A DNA stretch of 6,254 nucleotides from Bacillota bacterium (GTDB lineage Bacteria > Bacillota > Clostridia > Christensenellales > Pumilibacteraceae). Shown in pieces: positions 1 to 4,259 of this stretch. The translations under genes and the position numbers were made by a program. The stretch spans positions 1 to 6,254 of the forward strand of contig WQZE01000069.1 of NCBI GenBank assembly GCA_009780875.1, in the 5' to 3' direction. Position 1 is the first letter of the stretch. Each line of letters begins with the position of its first letter. The notes under the pieces are model-generated. The model had not been told where the DNA came from, did not search any database, and saw nothing but the letters and a program-made list of their open reading frames with translations.

Positions 1-481
1 GGTGGTTGCCGCCTTGCAAAAGGTACTCAGCACCCAAGAGCCACTCTTGCACGCTGGCACCCAAGCCCCTTTTGAGCAGGATGGGTTTTTGCAGTTTGGA
101 GAGTTCTTTGAGGAGTGGATAATGCAACGCACTCCGTGCACCTACTTGCAAAATGTCCACATCGTCATACAAGGGCAAGTCGCCTATGTCCATAATTTCG
201 CAAATAACGGGGGTACCAAAGTGTTTTTTGGCTCGCAACAAGATGGCAATGCCCTCTTTGCCCAATCCTTGAAAAGAGTGGGGGGAGGTTCGGGGCTTGA
301 AAGCACCTCCACGCAAAAGCGTTGCACCGTGTGTCAAGACGCTTTTTGCCGTTGCAAAAAAGTGTTCCTCGCTCTCTATGCTGCAAGGTCCGGCAATCAT
401 CAAAAAGTCGTTTTTGGCAAGATTTTTGGGTCCTATCTTTATTTTTGGGAAAGCAAGGCTCTCCACCAATAATTTATCCAT
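1..481 (-). CDS. aroF: DAHP synthase, type I-beta core (3' end outside window)
   Basis: This is the 5' part of a 3-deoxy-7-phosphoheptulonate synthase gene. The enzyme condenses phosphoenolpyruvate with erythrose 4-phosphate in the cytoplasm, the first step of the shikimate pathway. Read on the minus strand from ATG at 481, it gives 160 residues before the window ends. Visible family motifs are AGPCSIES (about residues 30-37, including the GPC cysteine that is a metal ligand in the family), RGGAFKPRTSP (57-67), FQGLG (70-74), DILQVGAR (109-116), KPILLKRG (132-139) and EWLLGAEYLL (147-156). The barrel motifs begin only about 25 residues after the start, so the N-terminal ferredoxin/ACT-like regulatory domain of many type I-beta enzymes is missing. 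The later metal ligands and any C-terminal fusion lie outside the window. The start is set by homology and by a perfect promoter six bases upstream; no SD sequence is present. The family call is firm; the symbol is less so, because naming of this family varies. Confidence 0.93.
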   Translation of the reverse strand, partial: MDKLLVESLAFPKIKIGPKNLAKNDFLMIAGPCSIESEEHFFATAKSVLTHGATLLRGGAFKPRTSPHSFQGLGKEGIAILLRAKKHFGTPVICEIMDIGDLPLYDDVDILQVGARSALHYPLLKELSKLQKPILLKRGLGASVQEWLLGAEYLLQGGNH

Positions 482-487
482 CGTTTT

Positions 488-516
488 ATTATAATACATT
501 TTGTACAGAATGTCAA
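488..516 (-). promoter_or_regulatory. Perfect sigma-A promoter of the DAHP synthase gene, leaderless geometry
   Basis: On the minus strand, TTGACA (516-511) is followed by a 17-nt spacer and TATAAT (493-488), an exact match to the housekeeping consensus. Only six bases (AAAACG) separate the -10 box from the ATG at 481, so the expected transcription start falls on the A of the start codon. No purine-rich SD sequence fits between them. The inference is a leaderless mRNA. Confidence 0.85.
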
Positions 517-526
517 CCACTTGACA
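511..526. promoter_or_regulatory. Palindrome over the -35 box, possible operator
   Basis: TGTCAA-CCAC-TTGACA is a perfect 6-bp inverted repeat with a 4-nt centre. Its left arm is the -35 box of the DAHP synthase promoter read on the minus strand. A second TTGACA therefore lies on the plus strand, but no good -10 box follows it at 16-18 nt. It could be a repressor site or a chance consequence of the -35 sequence. Confidence 0.35.
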
Positions 527-752
527 AAACATTGAAAATATAGCGTAAAGCAAAGGATTGCTACGGTTGGCTTGATGGTGGAGTGATGGGCAAGTAGATG
601 GAAACCACCCAAGATTGCACGGCGAGTTGAGATAAATTTTTTATAAAGCGTGCTTAGGCACCGGTTGCGAGGAGTAGCCAAATTATTTTTTTGAGACAAA
701 GTTGATGGAGGGTTTGGCACCTTGCGAAGGCAAGTAAGTTCGCCAAAGTGCA

Positions 753-856
753 CGCACTGGCGTGTGCAAAAACGGATAGGTGTCAGACCCTTGTCGCTGT
801 ATACATACCCCGCAACTTCGCACTGGCGTGTGCAAAAACGGATAGGTGTCAGACCC
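753..856. repeat. 38-bp perfect direct repeat, two copies 66 bp apart
   Basis: Copies lie at 753-790 and 819-856 and are identical over 38 bp, separated by 28 bp of unrelated sequence. Each starts CGCACTGGCGTGTGC and ends GGTGTCAGACCC. Within each copy GCAC..GTGC can form a small hairpin. The GGTGTCAGACCC end recalls small interspersed palindromic repeats mobilised by REP-associated transposases, but that is recalled resemblance only; no transposase gene is present here. Confidence 0.9.
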
Positions 857-891
857 AAAAACAAATTATGAGTTGGGTATGTATGGTCTGA
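783..891. repeat. Compound inverted repeat interlocked with the direct repeats
   Basis: The 17-nt run at 875-891 (GGGTATGTAT then GGTCTGA) is complementary to two separated blocks upstream: ATACATACCC at 801-810 and TCAGACC at 783-789. These give a long stem with an 11-nt bulge. The GGTCTGA half can pair equally well with TCAGACC in the second repeat copy (849-855), so two alternative folds compete for one arm. Confidence 0.7.
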
Positions 892-1071
892 GAGTCATAC
901 AATTTTGGACGGTCGTCTTTTGTCTGTTTTGGCTGGACTCTTGTTGTTGATTGCGGGGGAGTTTTTGTTCACGGTTGCTTATCGCCCCCTCACCTTGGGA
1001 CCATCCTCCCGCATTGCAGGCTCAATCCCACAGACATCAATGCGATTACCGTATGTATAAAAAATTAAATT

Positions 1072-1090
1072 AAGTCAAATATTTTAACTT
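1072..1090. promoter_or_regulatory. AT-rich imperfect dyad upstream of the -35 box
   Basis: AAGTCAAA (1072-1079) and TTTAACTT (1083-1090) are 8-bp arms with one mismatch and a 3-nt centre, ending 12 bp before the -35 box of the membrane-protein operon. The position suits a regulator-binding site, but AT-rich dyads arise readily by chance. Confidence 0.25.
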
Positions 1091-1102
1091 TACAAATATT
1101 GC

Positions 1103-1131
1103 TTGACAAAATCAATAAATGGGTCTATAAT
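1103..1131 (+). promoter_or_regulatory. Perfect sigma-A promoter of the two-gene membrane operon
   Basis: TTGACA (1103-1108), a 17-nt spacer and TATAAT (1126-1131) match the consensus exactly. The expected transcription start is near 1138, inside the left arm of a perfect palindrome, so initiation and the palindrome are physically linked. Confidence 0.88.
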
Positions 1132-1133
1132 TA

Positions 1134-1170
1134 ATATATTCCTAACAAAAAAATTGTGTTAGGAATATAT
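1134..1170 (+). promoter_or_regulatory. Perfect 13-bp inverted repeat at the transcription start
   Basis: The arms ATATATTCCTAAC (1134-1146) and GTTAGGAATATAT (1158-1170) are exact complements around an 11-nt A-rich loop. With a start at about 1138, the mRNA would begin with a 9-bp stem-loop, then ATAT and the SD AAGGAG. It may be a DNA operator that blocks the promoter, a 5'-terminal hairpin that protects the mRNA or tunes ribosome access, or both. It lacks a U-tract after the right arm, so it is not a terminator. Confidence 0.75.
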
Positions 1171-1183
1171 AAGGAGAGAGTAG

Positions 1184-1948
1184 ATGAAAATAAATTGTGA
1201 GCAAAAAGAAAGAAGCAAAAAATTTGCAGTATTGGCATTTTTGATATGTATGTTTTTTGGAGTTTCACTTGGGTTATATTTCGTATTGCAAGCGAAGCAA
1301 AAACAAGAAAGAGTTCAAGGTAGTGTGGTAAGTTTTGGGCAGGTATCGGACTTGTATAGTCAATTTTTTGATGTAAACGGTGAAAACAATCGTGCAACAT
1401 TGGCAAATGAGATTGCTCAAATAGGTGATAAACAGCAAAATGATGAAAGTGACTTGGGTGCTGAAAATATACAAATTGAACAAGTAACTCAGTTGTTGGA
1501 CTTTTTGTATAGCATTGTGACAGCACAAGATATTGCTACAACAAATGAAGCGTCACTTGGGGGAAATTTTGACGCCGTTGGCAGTGAACAAATCAATTTA
1601 GCGAAAGCCCATAGAATTTTTATTGGGTTGTATGTTACAAATGCAGATGCTATTAGGTTTTGTTCTTTGACTAGTGTAGCCATTAGCAATATAATGAAAA
1701 GCCCCAAAGCAATGGCGATAATGTGTGCAGCATTAACTGCATTTGGAGCGTGGATAAATGTAATCCCCTTTGCGGGTCAAGTTGCTTTTGTTGCACTGGC
1801 TGCCTTATCAGTAGCCATTGTGACCACGATTGTTATTGCGGCTAACACTGGAAAAAATGTTCAAATTGGATTTGAAGTCACTTGCAGTGGTGGTTTTATG
1901 GGGATTGGTGGCGAGTGGAAGGCAAAGGTGTACTGGGGTCTAGTATAA
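1184..1948 (+). CDS. Exported or membrane-anchored hydrophobic protein, unknown family
   Basis: I do not recognise this 254-residue protein. A lysine/arginine-rich N-terminus (KERSKK) precedes one hydrophobic segment at about 15-36, which fits a signal anchor or signal peptide. A polar middle (about 38-140) carries acidic and glutamine-rich stretches. Two hydrophobic stretches follow at about 176-192 and 198-220, joined by INVIPFAGQ, so they could form a membrane hairpin. The C-terminus (225-254) alternates polar and non-polar residues, is rich in glycine and aromatics (GGFMGIGGEWKAKVYWG), and resembles a beta segment. Three cysteines (160, 181, 234) follow the first segment. The start is secure: AAGGAG lies seven bases before the ATG. 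The stop overlaps the next start (TAATG), so the two proteins are probably co-translated partners. Its base composition is more AT-rich than the flanking housekeeping genes. A pore-forming, bacteriocin-like or envelope role is possible; none is shown. Confidence 0.85.
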   Translation: MKINCEQKERSKKFAVLAFLICMFFGVSLGLYFVLQAKQKQERVQGSVVSFGQVSDLYSQFFDVNGENNRATLANEIAQIGDKQQNDESDLGAENIQIEQVTQLLDFLYSIVTAQDIATTNEASLGGNFDAVGSEQINLAKAHRIFIGLYVTNADAIRFCSLTSVAISNIMKSPKAMAIMCAALTAFGAWINVIPFAGQVAFVALAALSVAIVTTIVIAANTGKNVQIGFEVTCSGGFMGIGGEWKAKVYWGLV

Positions 1949-2583
1949 TGAAAAAAGCCAATAAGTACAAAGTACTCAATCAATGGTCGTATTATGACGA
2001 TGCTTGGGATTTTATCACCGAGAACCAAATGCAAACATTGAAAAATATTAACAGTGTTTGTTTTTTGACACTCTTTTTGCCGGTTTTGGCTGGGATATTT
2101 TTTCTGCTTGCAGGAGACTTGTTGTGGAGAATTGCTTTGATGATACTTGCTGCGGGTGTTGTGGTGGCAGTTTTGCGGTTTGTTTGGATAACCAAATTTT
2201 CATTTGTGAGGCTGGCAAGCGTCTGGCGCCTTTGTATTGAAAATTTTTTGATAGTTGTGATGGTTGTGTTGAGCATTGTTTATAGGGCAAAAAATAGTGT
2301 AGAAGAGGGTGGAGTAGAGCAAAGTGGCACTTTTTGGGGTCTGGCACTCTTTGTTGCCTTGTATTTGGTGGAGATGAGTGTGATTGCCAAAACCAATCAA
2401 AGGGCGGGTCGTACGCTTGCCAAGATCAAAAAGAGACAAAGCAGAAAAATCATGGATGAGATACAAGAGGAGTTTGGTGGCCCGGCGGGTGATGCACAAG
2501 GCAGGGGAGCGATGCAAGATGAGGGTGTGGATATGTTCAAACAAGCGTGTGACTCAGGAGAAAGTCCGTTTGACCCTCAGTAA
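1948..2583 (+). CDS. Four-helix membrane protein with charged tail, unknown family
   Basis: This 211-residue protein is not recognised. It shows four likely membrane segments at about 36-56, 59-79, 98-113 and 129-147. A polar N-terminus rich in aromatic and acidic residues (WSYYDDAWDF, 13-22) precedes them. The C-terminal tail (about 148-211) is basic (RTLAKIKKRQSRK) and then acidic. Basic residues between the helices suggest both ends are cytoplasmic. ATG at 1948 shares its A with the TAA of the preceding gene, so translation is probably coupled; a weak GGGG lies upstream. An in-frame start at 1882 would overlap the first gene by 67 bases and is less likely. A strong terminator follows, so the operon has only these two genes. 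The pairing with a hydrophobic exported partner would suit an immunity, export or signalling role, but the sequence does not decide. Confidence 0.85.
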   Translation: MKKANKYKVLNQWSYYDDAWDFITENQMQTLKNINSVCFLTLFLPVLAGIFFLLAGDLLWRIALMILAAGVVVAVLRFVWITKFSFVRLASVWRLCIENFLIVVMVVLSIVYRAKNSVEEGGVEQSGTFWGLALFVALYLVEMSVIAKTNQRAGRTLAKIKKRQSRKIMDEIQEEFGGPAGDAQGRGAMQDEGVDMFKQACDSGESPFDPQ

Positions 2584-2591
2584 AACAATAT

Positions 2592-2631
2592 AAACAAAAA
2601 AGCACGGATTGGATTCCGTGCTTTTTTGTTT
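2592..2631. terminator. Strong intrinsic terminator, bidirectional
   Basis: AGCACGGA (2601-2608), loop TTGGAT and TCCGTGCT (2615-2622) form a perfect stem flanked by A6 and T6. With the flanking A and T tracts the complementarity extends to 17 bp per arm. It ends the membrane operon on the plus strand and, read on the minus strand, also the mazG/flavin-reductase unit arriving from the other side. Confidence 0.95.
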
Positions 2632-2681
2632 GTGTGCCTATATTTTTGCGCTGCTTGCAAGGCAAGGGACGCGTTGCAAAG

Positions 2682-2694
2682 GAGTCTGAGACTC
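2682..2694. repeat. Short perfect hairpin over the flavin-reductase stop codon
   Basis: GAGTC-TGA-GACTC has 5-bp arms and a 3-nt loop, and covers two bases of the minus-strand TGA stop at 2693-2695. There is no U-tract, so it is not a terminator by itself; it may act as a 3' stabiliser or have no function. Confidence 0.4.
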
Positions 2695-3196
2695 AGTGCT
2701 CATAGATGTCCACAATCTCACCAAAATACATTGTATGAAAGTTTTTGGTGGAGTACATATCATTTTTGAGCATAGGGTCAAGGTCTCCGGGACCCATATT
2801 GGAGGTGTAGATGACCTTGCATTCAAGATGCAAATCACAGTCGTCCACGATATAGGTGCCCACTTTTTTTGCTTTTTTTGCGTGGAGATGGAGTTCTGTA
2901 AACTTGTCGTGCTCACGACCGCTGATGTTGTCTAGTTTGACCATATAATACCGCAAATCCTTGTACGGCACAGAGATGGTAAACTCCTTGGTTTGCTCAA
3001 TGATATCGTGCGATAGCTTGTTGTAGCGTACGGGCAAACAAAAAACCCAGCGGTTCCACATATAGCCAATAGAGCCCCAGTGTACGCCCATAGGGTTTGG
3101 GGGATTGGTACCCGTAGTAGCAAAAAGCCCTTGTTCTCTCATCATCTTGTTGATGACGGCGATTTGTGTGTCCGTGACGACCAGTGGTTTTTTCAT
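2693..3196 (-). CDS. Flavin reductase / flavoredoxin-like FMN-binding protein
   Basis: This 167-residue protein belongs to the flavin-reductase-like family, whose cytoplasmic members bind FMN and pass electrons from NAD(P)H or partner proteins. Family features seen are NPMGVHWGSIGYMWNRWVF (about 34-52, the flavin-pocket region), a VRYNKLSHDIIEQTKEFTIS block (56-75), SGREHDKF (92-99), a DLHLECKVIY strand (121-130) and the terminal HTMYFGEIVDIYE (154-166). Length is normal for flavoredoxin-like members. The start is ATG at 3196, because AAAGGAG lies eight bases upstream; an in-frame TTG at 3232 has no such site. The gene follows mazG by 80 bases on the same strand with no clear promoter between them, so co-transcription is likely. 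The electron donor and physiological substrate cannot be told from sequence. Confidence 0.88.
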   Translation of the reverse strand: MKKPLVVTDTQIAVINKMMREQGLFATTGTNPPNPMGVHWGSIGYMWNRWVFCLPVRYNKLSHDIIEQTKEFTISVPYKDLRYYMVKLDNISGREHDKFTELHLHAKKAKKVGTYIVDDCDLHLECKVIYTSNMGPGDLDPMLKNDMYSTKNFHTMYFGEIVDIYEH

Positions 3197-3225
3197 AGTA
3201 AAATCTCCTTTTGCAAAATTGCAAG

Positions 3226-3245
3226 AAAGCAACCATCGTTGCTTT
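3226..3245 (-). terminator. Hairpin between mazG and the flavin-reductase gene, weak terminator or processing site
   Basis: On the minus strand AAAGCAAC-GATG-GTTGCTTT forms a perfect 8-bp stem with a 4-nt loop, followed only by CTTGC rather than a long U-tract. It would at most cause partial termination and so could lower expression of the downstream gene relative to mazG, or mark an mRNA processing point. Confidence 0.45.
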
Positions 3246-3251
3246 GGGTCG

Positions 3252-3299
3252 TTTATGTTTTCAAGAGTTCGGTCATTTATGTTTTCAAGAGTTCGGTCA
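3252..3299. repeat. 24-bp perfect tandem duplication across the mazG stop codon
   Basis: Two head-to-tail 24-bp copies lie at 3252-3275 and 3276-3299. On the minus strand each reads ATG, six sense codons and TAA (MTELLKT-stop). The upstream copy forms the last seven residues and stop of mazG. The second copy starts with ATG directly after that stop and encodes the same heptapeptide. The unit is a multiple of three and includes the stop, so the protein is unchanged. Replication slippage is the simplest origin. Confidence 0.95.
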
Positions 3300-3852
3300 T
3301 TTGAGATAGTGTGTGGTCAACCTTTGCCTGTGCTTGTTGCAGAGCGTGCAAATCTGTTGCGAGTTCTTTTTGCAATGGTGGGTTGGTCACACCGTTTTTG
3401 TCTAGCGCCTTGTTCAGTTTTTTGATTTTGATGTGCGTTGGCAAATCAACGGGCAAGTTTTTGATGGATTCATAGGGTGATTTGTGCTTGTTTTTTTGCC
3501 AAATGGCAAGGGCTTGGTCCGCCGTGGTGGCTTTGTCATCTCCAAAGATGTGTGTGTGTCTGCTTATCAGTTTGCGACACAAGTTGTCAACAATATCTGT
3601 TGTATCAAACGAGCCATTGCGGTCCGCTATAAAGCCGTGAAAAATCGCCTGCAACAAACAATCGCCCAACTCATCCACCATTGCGTCTCTGTCGCCAGAC
3701 AAAATGGCGGCTTTTGCCTCATAGGATTCTTCCAAGAGATTGTCCAAAATGCTTGTGTGCGTTTGTTCTCTATCCCAAGGGCAGCCATCGGGGGCGTGCA
3801 ACTTTTGCAATATTTTTATCAAATCATTGTAGGAATATTTTTTGGTTTTCAC
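3277..3852 (-). CDS. mazG: MazG-type nucleoside triphosphate pyrophosphohydrolase
   Basis: MazG enzymes hydrolyse (d)NTPs to the monophosphate and pyrophosphate in the cytoplasm, cleaning the nucleotide pool. The 191-residue protein has LHAPDGCPWDREQTH (18-32), then the metal-binding EExxE at 41-45 (EESYE) and ExxD at 61-64 (ELGD), and the RHTHIFGD block at 99-105, all typical of the first MazG domain. It is shorter than the two-domain E. coli protein (roughly 260 residues): one catalytic domain is followed by a lysine-rich, probably helical tail (about 140-191). The start is GTG at 3852; no SD precedes it. A perfect promoter ends seven bases upstream, so translation is probably leaderless. 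The stop lies within a 24-bp tandem duplication. A flavin-reductase gene follows on the same strand. Confidence 0.92.
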   Translation of the reverse strand: MKTKKYSYNDLIKILQKLHAPDGCPWDREQTHTSILDNLLEESYEAKAAILSGDRDAMVDELGDCLLQAIFHGFIADRNGSFDTTDIVDNLCRKLISRHTHIFGDDKATTADQALAIWQKNKHKSPYESIKNLPVDLPTHIKIKKLNKALDKNGVTNPPLQKELATDLHALQQAQAKVDHTLSQMTELLKT

Positions 3853-3859
3853 AATATTG

Positions 3860-3888
3860 ATTATAACACAAGATATCTATTTTGTCAA
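3860..3888 (-). promoter_or_regulatory. Perfect sigma-A promoter of mazG, leaderless geometry
   Basis: On the minus strand TTGACA (3888-3883), a 17-nt spacer and TATAAT (3865-3860) match the consensus exactly. Only seven bases (CAATATT) lie between the -10 box and the GTG at 3852, so the transcript should begin within a base or so of the start codon. This is the second such arrangement in the window. Confidence 0.85.
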
Positions 3889-3961
3889 GTTTTATTGGCA
3901 AAACAAAAAAGAGTATTTTGGGATTTCTGATCGCTTTGTGTGCCTACTGGCGGCGATTTGC

Positions 3962-3990
3962 TTGACAAGTACACAAAAATATGGTATGAT
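3962..3990 (+). promoter_or_regulatory. Promoter of the thiT riboswitch transcript
   Basis: TTGACA (3962-3967), a 17-nt spacer and TATGAT (3985-3990) differ from consensus at one base. The predicted start near 3997 leaves about 45 nt before the TPP aptamer. It diverges from the mazG promoter, with their -35 boxes about 75 bp apart. Confidence 0.85.
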
Positions 3991-4042
3991 ATTTTCATCA
4001 ATACAAATGGTCGCAAGGTCGTAGGTATGGACAAACAAAAAA

Positions 4043-4152
4043 TTAGTTTTGGGGTGCAAGCACACAAAAGTGTTTGCTGAGAGTTTGGCAAGATTGTTTG
4101 CAAGAACAACCCATAGAACCTGTAAATTTGTATTTGCGTAGGGATAAACTAA
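4043..4152 (+). promoter_or_regulatory. TPP riboswitch (THI element) aptamer
   Basis: This is a thiamine pyrophosphate-sensing aptamer. P1 pairs TTAGTTT (4043-4049) with AAACTAA (4146-4152). P2 pairs GGGT (4052-4055) with ACCC (4109-4112). The conserved CTGAGA core is at 4077-4082, AGAACCTG at 4115-4122 and GCGTAGGGA at 4136-4144, in the correct order and spacing. The P3 arm between 4056 and 4076 (GCAA..ACAC/GTGTTTGC) is present, and an extra arm follows before ACCC. It lies between a good promoter and a thiamine-transporter gene, so it should lower thiT expression when TPP is plentiful. Confidence 0.95.
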
Positions 4153-4183
4153 CACAATATATATATGCAAGCATAGGCAAATC

Positions 4184-4205
4184 ATTGCCACCCGCAAGGG
4201 GCAAT
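4184..4205 (+). promoter_or_regulatory. GNRA-loop hairpin in the riboswitch expression platform
   Basis: ATTGC-CA-CCC-GCAA-GGG-GCAAT folds as a stem with a GCAA tetraloop and a 2-nt bulge, with no U-tract. Its CAAGGG (4195-4200) is exactly complementary to CCCTTG (4232-4237) in the left arm of the downstream terminator, so this hairpin and an antiterminator pairing exclude each other. GGCAA at 4176-4180 can in turn pair with TTGCC at 4185-4189 and open this hairpin. These alternatives form a plausible switching cascade; their link to the aptamer is inferred. Confidence 0.55.
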
Positions 4206-4230
4206 CTTTGTACAGCGGCGGTGTGTGGTG

Positions 4231-4259
4231 TCCCTTGGCATAGGCTGGGGGATTTTTTT
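4231..4259 (+). terminator. Riboswitch-controlled intrinsic terminator next to the thiT start
   Basis: TCCCTTGGC (4231-4239), loop ATAG and GCTGGGGGA (4244-4252) form a 9-bp stem that includes three G-U pairs, followed at once by seven T (4253-4259) and the ATG at 4260. The right arm also holds the only SD-like sequence of thiT (GGGGG). Folding would therefore stop transcription and, in any transcript that reads through, mask the ribosome site. Confidence 0.75.

Larger units (their letters stand above)
541..1100. other. Long non-coding region rich in repeats and hairpins
   Basis: No convincing protein gene lies in this stretch between the DAHP synthase promoter and the next promoter. Short hairpins occur at 549-562 (AGCAA/TTGCT), 721-734 (CTTGC-GAAG-GCAAG) and 741-762 (CGCCA..GTG/CACTGGCG with a two-base bulge). 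Two 38-bp direct repeats and a compound inverted repeat occupy 753-891. The minus-strand open frame over 439-864 translates the direct repeat twice and resembles no protein, so it is not called. A short open stretch at 872-1060 is discussed under findings. From about 1060 the sequence turns sharply AT-rich towards the promoter at 1103. Confidence 0.6.

Noticed and set aside
2..472. A 156-residue plus-strand protein
   Set aside because: It is the antisense shadow of the DAHP synthase gene, whose conserved motifs are unmistakable on the minus strand.
541..750. tRNA, T-box or known riboswitch in the upstream non-coding stretch
   Set aside because: No cloverleaf, T-box core or recognised aptamer motif could be traced on either strand.
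753..856. A minimal CRISPR array (38-bp repeat, 28-bp spacer, repeat)
   Set aside because: Only two repeats and one spacer are present, part of the spacer is complementary to sequence just downstream, and there are no cas genes. An interspersed or structured repeat explains it better.
439..864. A 141-residue minus-strand protein
   Set aside because: It overlaps the DAHP synthase start and promoter, translates the 38-bp repeat twice, and shows no domain-like composition or SD.
1882..1947. An upstream start for the second membrane protein
   Set aside because: It would overlap the first gene by 67 bases without an SD, whereas ATG 1948 forms a typical TAATG coupled junction.
3197..3232. A longer flavin-reductase start at 3232 (TTG)
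   Set aside because: AAAGGAG is correctly spaced for ATG 3196, and the extra 12 residues would be encoded by the SD and spacer region.
4074..4259. An N-terminal extension of ThiT by 62 residues
   Set aside because: It would translate the TPP aptamer and the terminator; the family N-terminus begins at the ATG at 4260.
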